Below, piece by piece: positions 41,280-53,754 of a stretch of DNA of 64,000 nt. Position numbers and translations under genes: made by a program. Every line of letters begins with the position of its first letter. Position 1 is the first letter of the stretch. The notes below the pieces were generated by a model. That model was not told the DNA's origin and made no database searches. It saw only the letters and a list, made by a program, of their open reading frames with translations. The stretch covers positions 9,238,001-9,302,000 of the forward strand of contig OX421968.1 of assembly GCA_949128115.1 (NCBI GenBank). Reading direction: 5' to 3'. The DNA is from Anaspis maculata. Its lineage: Eukaryota > Arthropoda > Insecta > Coleoptera > Scraptiidae.

Positions 41280-43274
41280 TACCGGGTGGGCCATAAAAAA
41301 CCGTGGTCTGAATTTTTCCTTCTAAAATTTTTATTCCTTCACCGATTTTATCGAACTTTTCAGCATTGAATAGCCAATGGGGTACTTGCCAATGAAACAG
41401 ATTTGACTGGAAATGCTTTCAATCATCAACATAAGTAATAAATAGTATTTCCTGAAAAATTCCGGAATATATATCCATTGGTTAGAAAGATTTTTTTTTC
41501 GGTTTTTTTTTTCAAAAGGTTGGTAATAGTAGGGAAACTGTAGTGAAATTTTTTTGTCTGTATTTTTCAAATATTGTTAAGCCACTTTAACAGTTTTTTG
41601 AGTTGTCAACCCAACAGTGCTGTTTGTTTAGTTTTTAGTATATTTGTGACGTCACAAATATATTTTTAAAACAGACACTACGGCCGCAATTTTGGGAATT
41701 TGGGAAAAAGAAAAAATACGGGTACAATATTTTTGCCCATTCTTTCGATTAAGCCAATAAAAAAAAATTGGGCAAGCACCCCATTGAATAGGCTATCATT
41801 TCTGTATTTCAAAATGGCCGACATACCAAAATTCAAGATGGCAGAAACAATTGAAAATAGGCCTTCTTTTGTTCTCGTTGCTTTTTATTGAAAGTTACCA
41901 GAAAGTCAAAACCAATAATGTATTATGAAGGATTAGACCTTTCTTGTCATATTAAGACCACAATCAATAAAATCGGGTTATCTGTTGAGGAGCTATTGAG
42001 AGTTGAAGCATGGCCTACTTTTCGTTTTTTTTTTATTTCCGCATAATTGATCCAAATTAGGGTATCCTGCCCGCCAATCCACCATATGCTTATTTCTCAA
42101 CCGATTCTCTCAAATTTGGTATCAATGGCTAGCCAATTAGACAGGCTACCGTTTCCTTATCACAAAATGACAGACCTGTCAAAATCCAAGATGGCGGAAG
42201 CAATTGAAAATAGAATTTCTTTGGTCGTCATTGCTTTTGAATAAAAATGAGCGGAAAGTCAAAACCAATAATTATTATGAAGGATTAGACATTCCTCGAC
42301 AATTCAAGACAGCAACCAATCAAATCGGTTTATCTGATGAGGAGCTACGTCCAGTTGAAGCGAAGCCTACTTTCCGTTTTTCTATTCCAACAAAAACGAA
42401 TAAGGCCCATTTTCAATAGCTTCCGCCATCTTGAATTTTGACATGTTGGTCATTTTCTTTTCTGAAAATGGCAACTTGTCCGATTGGCTAGCCATTGATA
42501 CCAAATTTGAAAAAATCGGTTGGAAAAAAAGGATATGGCGGGCAGGAGTCCTAAATTTGGGTCATTTATGCGGGAATAAGGGAACCGTTAAGTAGGCTTC
42601 GCTTCAACTGGCCGTAGCTCCTCAGCAGATGACCCGATTTCATTGGTTGCGGTGTTGGATTGTCAAGGAAGGTCTATTCCTTCATAATAGTTATTGGTTT
42701 TGGCTTTCTGCTGATTTTTTATAAAAAGCAATAAGGACAAAAGAAATTATATTTTCAATTGCTTCCGCCATATTGGATTTTGACATGTACGTCATTTTCC
42801 CATATGAAAAAGATAGCCTGTCCAATTGACTAGCCATTGATACCAAATTTGAGACAATCGGTTGAGAAATGAGCCAATGGCAGATTGGCGGACAGGATCC
42901 CTAAATTTGGATCAATTATGCGGAAATGAAAAAAACGGAAAGTAGGCTCCGCTTCAACTCGCAATAGCTCTTCAGCCGATGACCAGATTTTACTGGTTGT
43001 GGTCTTGAATTGACAAGAAAGGTCTATTCCTTCATAATACATTGTTGGTTTTGACTTTCTGGTGATTTTCAATAAAAAGCAACGAGAACAAATGAAGGCT
43101 TATTTTCAATTGTTTCTGCCATCTTGAATTTTGATATGTCGTCCATTTTGAAAAACGAAAATCATAGCCTTTTTAATTTGCTAGCCAATGCTGAAAAGTT
43201 CGATTAAATCGGTGGCAAAATAAAAATTTTAGAAAGAAAAATTCCAACCACGGTTTTTTATGGCCCACCCGGTA
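41280..43274. mobile_element. TACCGGGTGGGCC foldback element, about 2.0 kb
   Basis: Ends are TACCGGGTGGGCCATAAAAA and its inverse. Mirrored blocks include TTCGAACTTTTCAGCATTG-like sequence near 41347 and its inverse near 43190, and several CAAGATGGC-type words. The region at about 41384-41775 has no partner in the other arm and looks inserted. It begins with GGGGTACTTGCCAATGAAAC, a block also found near the 3' end of element C (37880-37905, reverse). Internal repeats around 42250-43080 make the arms partly duplicated. Confidence 0.7.
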
Positions 43275-45477
43275 TGTATGTGCATGTGTGTAATCTGGCA
43301 CGATAACTGCCGAGCGGTTGATCCCATGAAGTTGAAATTTGGCGTAGTCATAGCTTTACCCTAGAACACGACAATTAGTAATTGGTGGTCATCTATCTAG
43401 CGGAAGTGTCACTGTCAAAAATTGAAAGCTGTATATCGCAAAACTTGATTTACGATTTGTCATTGAAACTTATCTCCATCTGTCATCTGTCAAAAATTGA
43501 AAATTGTGAAAGTTTACTTTGACATTTAATAACCCAGAAATTACCCGATGGATTCGGCAACGACATTTCTTTTAGGGGGATCGACTTTTTTCGGATCATT
43601 TCGGCTGAAGATGAAAGTAAATTAAATTCGGTATCACGTTGGTCTATTTTCAAATGCGACATGCTTTCGTTATTTTGGCCGTGACTTATTCAAATTGGAA
43701 CTTGCAGATTAGTTATTTGAAAAAAAAACTGCCGTTGCAAACCTCGACCTCTGTGATAAGCTTCACGAAATATTTATTTTAGGTGTCATGCTGCGAATCA
43801 TGATTGTTTAGTTTTTTTAGTTTAGTTTATTTATACTCTACTACATTGGATTGGAGAAAAGATTGAAATCATTTTTGGAGGGAAAAATTTCAACACTGGA
43901 CAAACAGTTTTCGAGTTTTCCGCGTATTCTCACTTTTTTTCTACACAGCATTGATTCTCACAGAAACGTTAATAAGAGCGTTAAGTGTGTCACGAAAATA
44001 ATTTATACAGAAATGTGAAATGTAACTCGTAAATATGGTTTTATTTATATTGCATTTTCTTTTTTTGAATACCAGTAGATATTAAACTGACACTACGAGC
44101 ACACTTTTTGTGGTTCAAACATTTTTTTAAAAAACATGCCCAAAATCAAGTCCTTACCACTCAAAAAACATAAAAAACTCTCAATTTGTAATCTCCCAAT
44201 TTTGATAATTTCTAAAAAGCTCAAAAATCAAGCAGAAGCACTTCAAAAGACCGTATAAAAGCTCGATTTTCCAGAAACCCCAAATTTACGAGCACCTCTT
44301 GTGGATCAAACATTTTCAGACAAAATACATCAAAAATCGCACCTCAACTCCTCAAAAAAAAAATCATAAAAATCAATCTCCCAAAATCTGCCAATTTTAT
44401 ATTTTTGCAAAAAAACTGAGCACAGTCTAATATTTTTACCCCTTAAGAACATCATAACTCCAGTACTTTTAAATCCCCCAAAAACCACCTCTTTTGCCTG
44501 AACTCAAAAATCAAGCGTTAGAAGGAAGGACTTAGCACTTACAGTGTGCAAGTTTACCTCAAAAATACAACAAAACTATAGAGAAAAACCAGACCTCAAA
44601 ATAAAGCCTAAAATTTATTTAATGACTTTTATAATGGGATGATTTGAAAAAGGTTTCGGGGATTCGAGGTTTTCCCGGAAAAATTAAATTTACCTGCACA
44701 AGTACCTATATCCAGTTTTTTGTTTCATCAATGTCTCAATCTTTCTTTGAAATAACAATTCTCCACCCGAAAGGACGTCTTGAACAAAAATGTTCACAGG
44801 TTCCTGGACTAGTCGGGAAAGTCGGGCACCACAATAGATTTTTTGCTTGCTAGTTTTTTTTATCTTCTTTGTAGACATTTTGCGCGTGAAGCTGGGGCTA
44901 GGGGGGTTGCGACGGTGCGTTTGCGTTATAATCTGGTTAGATGTGATTTTGCCGCGAAAAGGGATGAGAGCGGTAGCGTCGCAGCGACAACGCACAGCGT
45001 CAAATGCAGTGCAGCAAGGGCTATGCATCAAGAACGCACATAACCTAAGGTTTTCAGTAATTACGGCGGCCGTACAACAACCTCGTTAAACAGATTTGTT
45101 TTTCTGTTCCCACTTCGTATGTGTTTGCGCGCTGGTGGTTAGAGAACATTTTTTGTGTGTAATTTCCCCCATCCACGTACGCAACGTTTCCACGTTGCAC
45201 ACAGAATCTGCATCGATCGTACCTAGTTGTTGAAAAGGCTGGCACGGCCCATTTTTAATTATTGTAAAAAACCCTAGAAGAGGACATCACCCAGCAAACG
45301 AAGAAAAGAAGCAAATAGCCAATTACACGGGGAAAATTACTCATTAAAATGAAGTTTTTCTACAATAAATCTGAATAATTGATGGGGATGAATTGAAAAA
45401 GTCAATTTTCACCCAACATTTCAAACTTTCCTAAATTATGTCGATTGGATTGGGAAGGGGTCAACAATTTTGGGAAT
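43275..45477. other. No gene recognised; repeat E pieces
   Basis: Reverse-oriented E-like fragments occur at about 43855-43925 (GGAGAAAAGATTGAAAT) and 44640-44830 (CACCCGAAAGGACGTC, ACTAGTCGGGAAAG). A GC-rich patch with CpG lies at 44880-45010. No ORF with family features. Confidence 0.45.
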
Positions 45478-45880
45478 ATTTTAGCGCATTTTTGAAGAAA
45501 GTGCTTTATTCACTATTGTGGCCGGTTTGCCTGTATAATGTGGTCGGACTAGAGAAAGTAGATTATACTTCGATGGCCCCGTCCTCAAGATCACACATGT
45601 AGTTTATGTTTCGGCGCTCGTTTTGGCGTAATGTTTCAAGAAATATGAAATAACTGTTTCATAACCATGCCCTCCTCTCATGCCACCTCGTATATAATAG
45701 CCCACTCACTCGTCATTATGTTTCTTACGCTCGGAAGGTGCGGATGTTTTTCGGGCGCGCTTAAATCGACAAAAGTGCAATGCCGAATTCAAGAATAAAA
45801 AAAATCGTTGGAGTCAAAGACTACCTAAAATGAAATGAGAAGGATTCAAAGAATGCTGGAAAATTTTTACACAAGTAAGT
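45478..45880 (+). mobile_element. Helitron-like 5' module, truncated
   Basis: TTTTAGCGCATTTTTGAAG with the partner AAAGTGCTTTA, then GTGGCCGGTTTGCCTG, matches the 5' modules of the B-type elements, but the GTCY run has decayed. The end of the element was not found; 45880 is a guess. Confidence 0.5.
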
Positions 45881-46017
45881 GACACACTTATAATACTTTT
45901 TATCATGTTACAGTGTTTCGACCACACCAAAAAACACCAGGTGTCAGCTCAAAAAAGAAAACAGTACCCACACATCCAGATAAGAGTAAAATCTGACTGG
46001 GATTTGGTGAAAAATTG

Positions 46018-46543
46018 CGAACCACTTCTTATCAGTGTAATAACTTGATTAAGAATGTAGGCACACACGAAATTGCGAACCACTTCTAATCAGTGTAATA
46101 ACTTGATCAAGAATGTAGGCACACGCGGAAAAAGCGGAATAATTCAATAATGACTGAAGACGTGAGTAATATCCGTTCGTAGTCACCGCAAAATGAGAAA
46201 AGGAATCGACGTCTGCCAAATGTTCTCCACGCCAGGTCCGTTTCTACATGGACAGTTGCGAAGGAATAAAGCGAAATAATTCAATAATTACTGAAGACGT
46301 GAGTAATATCCGTTCGTAGTCACCGCAAAATGGGAAAAGGAATCGACGTCTGCTAAATGTTCTCCACGCCAGGTCCGTTTCTACATGGACAGTTGTGAAT
46401 GAATAAAGCGGAATAATTCAATAAGAACTAAAGACGTGAGTAATATCCGTCCATCATAGTCACCGCAAAATGTGAAAAGGAATCGACGTCTGCCAAATGT
46501 TCTCCACACCAGATCCGTTCCTTCACGGACAGTTGCAAAGATA
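46018..46543 (+). repeat. Two short tandem arrays (about 60 bp x 2 and 136 bp x 3)
   Basis: First, GAACCACTTCT..ATCAGTGTAATAACTTG occurs at about 46019 and 46079. Then GGAATAATTCAATAA, GACGTGAGTAATATCCGT, AATCGACGTCTGC and CACGCCAGGTCCGTT recur with a period of about 136 bp, starting near 46136, 46271 and 46407. No matches elsewhere in the window. Confidence 0.75.
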
Positions 46544-46839
46544 TAATTTTTGAGCAACAGGAGCAGACAGCGACTAGGAAAATTCCGCAAAAGCAATGAG
46601 TGAATCCGGCTCTGGAAACTTCCGTTTGCGTTCAGCTAAAAGCCAAAATCTCCCAGCCGCTAACTAACTTGCACAGGACAATAATATGCCGGTGGACTAT
46701 CTGGAAAATCTACTAAGGTCACATCCACAAAATACAAGGACAGGAGGTAGCTGCAGACTTGGCTGCACGTTGAGAGCCTCACGTTTCTTAGGACTTGAAC
46801 GAAAATGCTGGGAAAAAACTAATGGAAAAATACAACACT

Positions 46840-47600
46840 CTTAGTAGTTGCAAGTACCCGAATGTACGCAAGCTTACTCTGCTTACTTTACCCAGAAATC
46901 CATTCACCAGTATTCATCAAGTGAAGACGACAGAAAAATCAAATTTCAACAGAATTTGCAAGACACCATAAGAAAGGACATTATCCATGCCCGTCAGTTG
47001 CAATGCTATTACAAAAATTCTAGGACAAAAGACCATGGCAACGTAAGCTATGCTATGAGCTATTAGAGACTCGGAGACCTGTTGCCTGACATGTTCTACC
47101 CGATATCAACAAAGGAAAAACAGCCATACTTAGAAATTGAACGACTCCATACAAAAATTGCGATGCAGCAGCTAATTGCCTGTCTGGTTCTAATTTCGCC
47201 GAAAAATGTGAGTCGCTGGAATATAGAAATGACATCCAGAGAACAATGTGGCACCTAGTTAGCAACAAGCACCAACATCAAACCACAATTATACTTGTAT
47301 TGGCTAAAGAGTCTGAAAGAAAAATTGGAAAAAGAAGGAGGGGAGGAACACAAGTGTTACAACGAGTACAAACGAAGATTAACGACACCGAAGAGGGACA
47401 CGTTACCAAGAAAGAATAGGAGGGACAGCAAATACTACCGCGAGATGAAGCAGAGGTAAACTACGCAACAGGAGTAAAGCTTTCCACTGAAAATTGGGAA
47501 TTAATCACCCAAAATAGAAGTGTGTTGAATCTGATTGAAGGAAAAGCATATTTTGATTTTCTCCACAAAAAACTATCGCAACCAGAAAGAATCTCCAAAA
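46840..47600 (+). pseudogene. Possible decayed coding sequence, not recognised
   Basis: Several overlapping frames give lysine- and arginine-rich, low-repeat peptides, for example KFQQNLQDTIRKDIIHARQL from 46848-47066, followed after a stop by RLGDLLPDMFYPISTKEKQ. Base composition is less AT-rich than its surroundings and there are no simple repeats. It may be a broken gene or retroelement. I do not recognise the family, and chance is a serious alternative. Confidence 0.25.
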
Positions 47601-47747
47601 TCAAACTGTTCCCTAGATTTTGAGGAAAGTACAACCTTTTAAAATTGAGGCAATTGCAAAAAAAATACACGTCAAGAAGAAAAATTTAGATCGTCATACT
47701 TTTTGAGGAAAAAGTCGAATTGCGAAAATAGATTTATTGTAATATCA

Positions 47748-49772
47748 AACAAGTGAGTATGCCTTCACGTGCGTGAGTCTCAGTAGCGCATTTTCTCAAA
47801 GAGGCATATTGTGAACGTAAAGAAATTTTGTTGAGGGAGAAACACCATTCCTTGCCCACTTTCTTCATTCGAAACTCATTGTGATATTGTGTTATCGGAA
47901 TGGGGTACTCGCCAATGAAACAGATTTGATTGGAAATTCTTTCACTTATCAATATATTTTTTTGTTTGAGGGCGGAAGCTGGGAGCGGCGACTGATTAAC
48001 AGTAGTCTATTCTTTTCCATTTTTAGTCGGCTATCCATATAGCGAAAGAATTAGATCGCTATGTTTTCGGGGGTATGTTTTCCATTTATCTCTTACTTTG
48101 AGGGCAGCGTGTGGGGGTGGCAGCATTCGGCAAAGTAACTGTTGCACAGTTTGAGTTGAGAATTTCTACATTTTTAAGGGAATATGACAATCAGTGAAAA
48201 TTGTGTAAGTTGCATTTTTTGTTTGGGGGCGGGAGCTGGAGGCGGCGACTAATCAAAAGTGGCCTATCTCTTCTCATTTTTAGTCAGCTATCTATATAGC
48301 GGAACAATTAGATCGCTATGTCTTCAGGGTTATGTTTTACATTTATCTCTTACTTTGGGGGCGGCGTGTGGGAGCGGCAGAGTTTGGCAAAGAAATTCTT
48401 CCACAGTTCAAGTTGGGAGTTTCTGAATGTTTGAGGTAACATTAAAATGTATTTCAGTGGAAATTATTGAAAGTTGCACTTTTTTTCTTTTGGGGGTGGA
48501 AGTTGGAGGCGGCGCCATGTCAAAGGTAGCCTATTCTTCCCCATTTTTAGTTAGCTATCCATATAGCGAAAGAATTGGATCGTTATGTTTTCGGGTTTAT
48601 GTTTTTCATTCATCTCTCACTTTGAGGGCAGCGTGTGGGGGCGGCAGCATTCGGCAAAGTAACTGTTGCACAGTTTGAGTTGGGAGTTTCTAAATGTGAG
48701 GGAAATATGACAATCAGTGAAAATTGTGAAAGTTGCATTTTTTTTGTTTGGAGGCGGCAGCTGGAGGCGGCGGCTAATTAAAAGTGGCCTATATTTTTCT
48801 AATTTCAGTCAGCTATAATTATAGTGAAAGAATTAGATCGCTATGTCTTCAGGTTCATGTTTTACATTCATCTCTCACTTTGGGGGCGGCGTGTGGGAGC
48901 GGCAGAGTTTGGCAAAGGAATTCTTGCACAGTTTGAGTCAAGAGTTTTTAAATGTTCGAGGTAACATTATCAGCTAAATCAGTGAAAACTGTTGAAAGTT
49001 GCACTTTTTTCTTTTGGGGGCGGAAGCTGGAGGCGGCGCCATATCAAAAGTAGCCTATCCTTTTCCATTTTTAGTCAGCTATCCATATAGCGAAAAACTT
49101 AGATCGCTATGTCTTCGGGTTCATGTTTTTCATTTATCTCTCACTTTGGGGGCGGCGTGTGGGAGCGGCAGCGGTCGGCTGAGCAAATGTTGCACAATTT
49201 GAGTTGGCAGCTCCTAAATGTTTGAGGGAACATCTCAATCAGTAACATTTGTGAAAGTTGCACTTTTTATCGTTTGGGGGCGGAATCTGGGGGCGGCGAC
49301 TAACTAAAAGTAGCCTATCCTTTCCCATTTTCAGTCAGCTATTTATATACCGAAAGAATCATATCGCTATGTCTTCGGGTTCATGTTTTTCATTTTAAAG
49401 TGATTGGGGGCGGTTTTTAGCGGTTTTTTCATGTCGGCGGCGCATATTGAAGACGGAATGTTTCTTGGCTTACGTTTATAAGTAGCAACCATGTATTATT
49501 CAAAAAATGAGAACACCAGAGCATCAGGTCTGGTAGAAACTGCAATATTATGTTATTTCAAGTTTATCGGGGGCGGTTTTCTCTATGTTGGCGGCGCAAT
49601 ATAGACATCCAATATAGCCTAGCCTTCCTTTGGGAGTGGCAGCTATGTAACAGCGAAAAAATTAGAAAGCTAGGTCGTCTAGTTTGGGAGGAGTTCGAGG
49701 AACGGACGGACGGACGGACGGACAAAGCGGTTGCAATAGCGATTTTCATCAAGATGGAAAATGCGCTAAAAA
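47748..49772 (-). mobile_element. Helitron-like element C, copy 2, uninterrupted, 2025 bp
   Basis: On the minus strand: 5' module at 49772 (TTTTTAGCGCATTTTCC with a hairpin partner), GTCCGTCC run (about 49700-49720), a 350-bp 5' segment matching 27103-27507, about 5.5 tandem 262-bp units, a 210-bp 3' segment matching 37846-38044, then AAATGCGCTACTGAG, a hairpin and CACTTGTTT at 47748. It has no ORF of note. It serves as the reference for the interrupted copy at 27103-38044. Confidence 0.8.
47960..49400 (-). repeat. 262-bp tandem repeat array of element C2
   Basis: The ATTAGATCGCTATGT marker (or variants) occurs near 48040, 48299, 48566, 48823, 49089 and 49350, a spacing of 257-267 bp. Units alternate between a GGCGACTAAT type and a GGCGCCATATC type. 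Confidence 0.85.
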
Positions 49773-49853
49773 TTGGATTCTTACTTGACACGCTCACATT
49801 TCAAATTTCAAGATTTCCGTAGTAGATACTTGAGTGAAAAACCTGCTATTCGA

Positions 49854-50563
49854 AAACTTTCAAAGACCGTATCAAAATAGCTTCATGGCCAGATGGAGTA
49901 ACTCTGACACCCTGGCACCGCGGAATAGTAGTTTACAATACGAGTTGGCTGTTACATAAGTGGTTTTCAGACACGAATCCGAAATTTGCAGAACGAGGGC
50001 GCAGCCCGAGTTCTGTGAGAGGCTGAGTGTCGGAAAGCATCTTGTGTAACAAGCCACGAGTGTTGTACAACGTTTTACGTGTTTTTTTCTATCAAAAATT
50101 GTGAAATTTTTATAATTTTTGAGGTTATTTTGACAAGTGTCAACTTGAATACATAAACTGTAATATCCATATACAACTTATATAAAAGTCATTACAGCTC
50201 ATGTATCAACACAACAAACACGTAAAAGCACTTATCTGGGACGCAACATGTGTTGACACTTTCGCCACCACCTATATTCCGCGGACAACGAAGGAACCTG
50301 CTGCTGCCGCCAACCACGCTGAAGTTCTCAAAACGAGAAAATACGCAGACCTGGAGAACTACGTCTTCATCCCCTTCGGCGTTGAAACCCTTGGTTCCTT
50401 CGGGGATCAAGCTAAGTCCCTAACTGACAAATTAGGGCGGAAAATCATCACAAACACGGGCGAAAAAAGGGCCAAATCATGGCTCTTGCAAAAGATTAGC
50501 CTTTGCATCCAACGGGGAAATGCCACCAGCATTTTGGGGACCACCGACCGTCATTATTATTAA
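49854..50563 (+). pseudogene. C-terminal piece of a reverse-transcriptase retroelement protein, interrupted
   Basis: An upstream stub (49854-49920) reads FKDRIKIASWPDGVTLTPWH. After about 295 bp of unrelated sequence the frame at 50201-50563 reads 120 residues with ALIWDATCVDTF (10-21), VETLG (61-65) and IQRGNATSILGT (103-114), then a stop. From memory, the order DGxTLxPW - WDxTxxDT - VETLG - RGNAxSxLG is the C-terminal domain that follows the RT in a group of metazoan retroelement proteins. In intact relatives the first two blocks are nearly adjacent, so 49921 to about 50215 is an insertion. That insert contains imperfect inverted words (TGGCTGTTACA and TGTAACAAGCCA). The Met at 50201 is not a native start. 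Confidence 0.6.
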
Positions 50564-50720
50564 TTTTTATTGTTACAACTTTTTGTTTTCATTCTTCACA
50601 AAGATTTGGCACTCACTTTTATTATATATATTGATTATATTTCTGTTATACTCAATCCACTATAAAATTGTCATTTTTCATCATAGAGAATTTTTCAAAT
50701 CAAGACTTCTTAATTAGCTT

Positions 50721-50765
50721 TAAGGGGTTTCTGATTTGACTAAAGAAGTTGTTGACGGGAACCGG

Positions 50766-50800
<35 letters not shown>

Positions 50801-52835
50801 CATCAAGTAGAAACTCCTCCAAAACAAAAACGTACAAGCATTGCTATCAAATTTTGGAAATTTCCAAAAAAATTTGAAAATTTTTGATTTTTGATTATTG
50901 AAAATTAGAAAACTAGATAGCATCGACAATGCATCTTTCCCCAAGGAAGTCGCATGCCAAATTTGAACTTTCTATTTTCAAAACAAAAGGTACCAAAAAT
51001 GATTTCTCGTAGACATGAAAAAGTGAATTAGTGGAAAACATTTTTGATACCTTTTGTTTTGAAAATAGGAAGTTCAAATTTGGCATGCGACTTTGTTGGA
51101 GGAAGATGCATTGTCGATGCTATCTAGTTTTTAAATTTTCAAAAATCAAAATCAAAAATTTTCAATTTTTTTTCGAAATTTACAAAACATTTACATTATG
51201 CCCGTACATTTTTTTTCTTGGGGGAGTTTCTACTTGACGAAAAAAATGAAATAAAACCTAATCCCGCCAACAACTTTTTTAGTCGCATCAGAAACCCCGT
51301 AACCACAACTTTCAAACACACTATCACTTATTTCATGAATCTGTCACCCTGTCTTAATTATTTTTCCGCAAACATAGTAGTCGTGTTCCATGGCCTACGC
51401 TCAATTTTTTTCTTTTTGTAATTTCATTATGAATTTTTATGACAGGAAGGGTAATTTTCAAATCGATTTTCCTCGAGAACGGTGCTCCCCATCGGAGTTG
51501 AACAAGAGGACCTTTTTAATGCAAAATGCTTTGACGCTTCGTAACTTTATGCTAAAGTTGCAAAAAAATGACACTTGAAAAAGTTGGGGTTATTTCACCC
51601 CCCACCCCCCACAGTCTGACCCATTTCTGGATAGAATTTTGTAATTATTATTATTGCAGATTATTAGACATCAAAAGATTGGCCAATGTGCAAAATTTCA
51701 TGATTCTGCTGTCAACGGTTACGAAAATATTAAATAAAAACCATCTTCAGGGTACTACTTTTAGAGGGCTGTAACTCGCTTATGAAGCATTTTTCGACCT
51801 ATGTTTATGGGAACTTTTTTTCTTATTTTTAGCCGGTAGGTCGAAAAATGCTTCATAAGCGAGCTACAGCCCTCTAAAAGTAGTACCCTGAAGATGGTTT
51901 TTATTTAATATTTTCGAAACCGTTGACAGCAGAATCATGAAATTTTGCACATTGGCCAATCTTTTGATGTCTAATAATCTGCAATAATAATAATTTCAAA
52001 ATTCTATCCAGAAATGGGTCAGACTGTGGGGGGTGGGGGGTGAAATAACCCCAACTTTTTCAAGTGTCATTTTTTTGCAACTTTAGCATAAAGTTACGAA
52101 GCGTCAAAGCATTTTGCATTAAAAAGGTCCTTTTGTTCAACTCCGATAGGAAGCACTGTTCTCGAGTAAAATCGATTTGAAAATTACCCTACCTGTCATA
52201 AAAATTCATAATGAAATTAGAAAAAGAAAAAAATTGAGCGTAGGCCATGGAACACGACTACTATGTTTGGGGAAAAATAATTAAGACAGGGTGACAGATT
52301 CATGAAATAAGTGCCAGTGTGGTTTGAAAGTTGTGTTTAAGGGGTTTCTGAATTCTGATGCGACTAAAAAAGTTGTTGACGGGAAAAGGTTTTATTTTAT
52401 TTTTTCGTCAAGTAGAAACTCCTCCAAGAAAAAATGTACGGGCATTGCTATCAAATTTTGTAAATTTCAGAAAAAATTGGAAAAATTTTGATTTTGATTT
52501 TTGAAAATTTCAAAAAAGGGGACATTTTTATTGCAAAATGCTTTGGGATTTCATAATTTTATGCTAAAGTTGCAAAAAAACAGCACTTGAAAAAGTTGGG
52601 GTGATTTTACCCCCCACCCCCCACAGTCTGACCCATTTCTGGATAGAATTTTGAAATTGTTATTATCACATATTATTAGACATAAAAAGATTGGGCGATG
52701 TGCAAAATTTCATGATTCTACTGTTAACAGTTTCGCAGATATTGAATAAAAACCATCTTCAGGGTGCCACTTTTAGAGGGCTGTAGCTCGCTTATGAAGC
52801 ATTTTTCGACCTATGTTTATGGGAACTTTTTTTCT
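50721..52835. repeat. Accordion of inverted repeats
   Basis: Four segments of one sequence lie in alternating orientation. 50721-50995 mirrors 51046-51299. 51125-51820 mirrors 51838-52510. 52511-52835 repeats 51495-51820 in the same orientation and so mirrors 51838-52130. Landmarks are GTTGTTGACGGG, GTCAAGTAGAAACTCCTCC, GTTGGGGT next to a C-run (ACCCCCCACCCCCCACAG) and GAGGGCTGTA.CTCGCTTATG. ORFs in it are mirror shadows. Confidence 0.8.
50768..50800 (+). repeat. Poly(T) run of 33
   Basis: An uninterrupted T run inside the first arm of the accordion. The corresponding positions of the other arms have only short T or A runs, so the expansion is local to this copy. Confidence 0.9.
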
Positions 52836-52869
52836 TAGTTTGGGTCGCAGAATCTGCTGGTGAAGTATT

Positions 52870-53720
52870 GCACGCTAATTATGGGACAGCCTGTATTTCA
52901 GGGGCAGACATGCTGGGAATGAAAATCGGAGAAAAGATAGAATCAATTTTTGGAAGAAAAACTTTTGAAATCGGACCCACGGTTCTCGAGTTTTCCTCTC
53001 TGGAAAAACAGCAAATTTTCCAACATTTTATCCCGTGAACAGATTCTCACCATTTTTTCCAAACAAGAGGTAACTGGTTCTTGAACATTTTCCAACAATT
53101 TTTTTTCAATTTCCCGGGAATTTTCCGCTTGAAAATGTAAAATGGCCCTGGGTTTTCGAGACCGGACCTAAGTGATGGTGATGGAGCTCAACAGGGGCGT
53201 GTTTAACGTCGGTGCAACCGGTGCAAAGCACCAGCGGGACCCAAGGGTCTCGAAATATGAATAGGCATTTTTAAAATTTCCAATCTCTCTGAATATAGGT
53301 ACTTATCTAAATTTTTAAAATTAATCTAAAATTTTGATGGTCATACACTTATAATAATGAAAGTAATAATAATAACAATAATAATTGCGGGCCCCTGTTG
53401 GGTTGGTGCTTGCACCGAACTACCACGGGCCTTAAAAACGCGCCTGGAGCTTTAAGTGAAGCCTACTTGACGATTTTTACAATAAAATGATTTGGAATAA
53501 GATTTGGGGTTTCCCGTAAAATTCGAATTTTTCTGACAAAATTTTCAATTTCCTGCGAATTATTTTCAATCTTTCCCTCTAATTCCAACTTCCCACCCGA
53601 AGGGACCTTTCGACCAAAAATTTCCATGGGTTCTCGGATACTAGTCGGGAAAGTTTTGAGGTGCCACAACCGATTTTTTTTCAGTTTTTTTCCGGCAGAC
53701 AAGTTTAGACGAGGGTCACG
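52870..53720 (-). repeat. Repeat E copy, reverse, interrupted by a hAT element
   Basis: In reverse it shows AGACATGCTG, TTATCCCGTGAACAGATT, CGAGACCGGACC, GATGATGGAGCTCAA-like sequence and CACCCGAAGGGACC. The hAT-like insertion at 53192-53446 lies at GAGCTCAA; copy 1 (10643-10665) shows the empty site. Confidence 0.65.
53192..53446. mobile_element. hAT-like MITE, 255 bp, 8-bp target duplication
   Basis: Ends are CAGGGGCGTGTTTAACG and the inverse of CAGGCGCGTTTTTAAGG. Flanks are GAGCTCAA (53184-53191) and GAGCTTTA (53447-53454), 6 of 8 identical. The E copy at 10643 reads GAGCTCCATCATT in the other direction without the insert. Subterminal CGGTGCAA words are inverted as well. Confidence 0.75.
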
Positions 53721-53754
53721 ACAGAAGAAAAAACACTAGGAAATGACGCCCTTA

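Noticed and set aside
44843..45089. CpG-rich patch as a first exon or CpG-island promoter
   Set aside because: The patch is short, the two overlapping frames show no signal peptide or domain, and repeat E pieces adjoin it.
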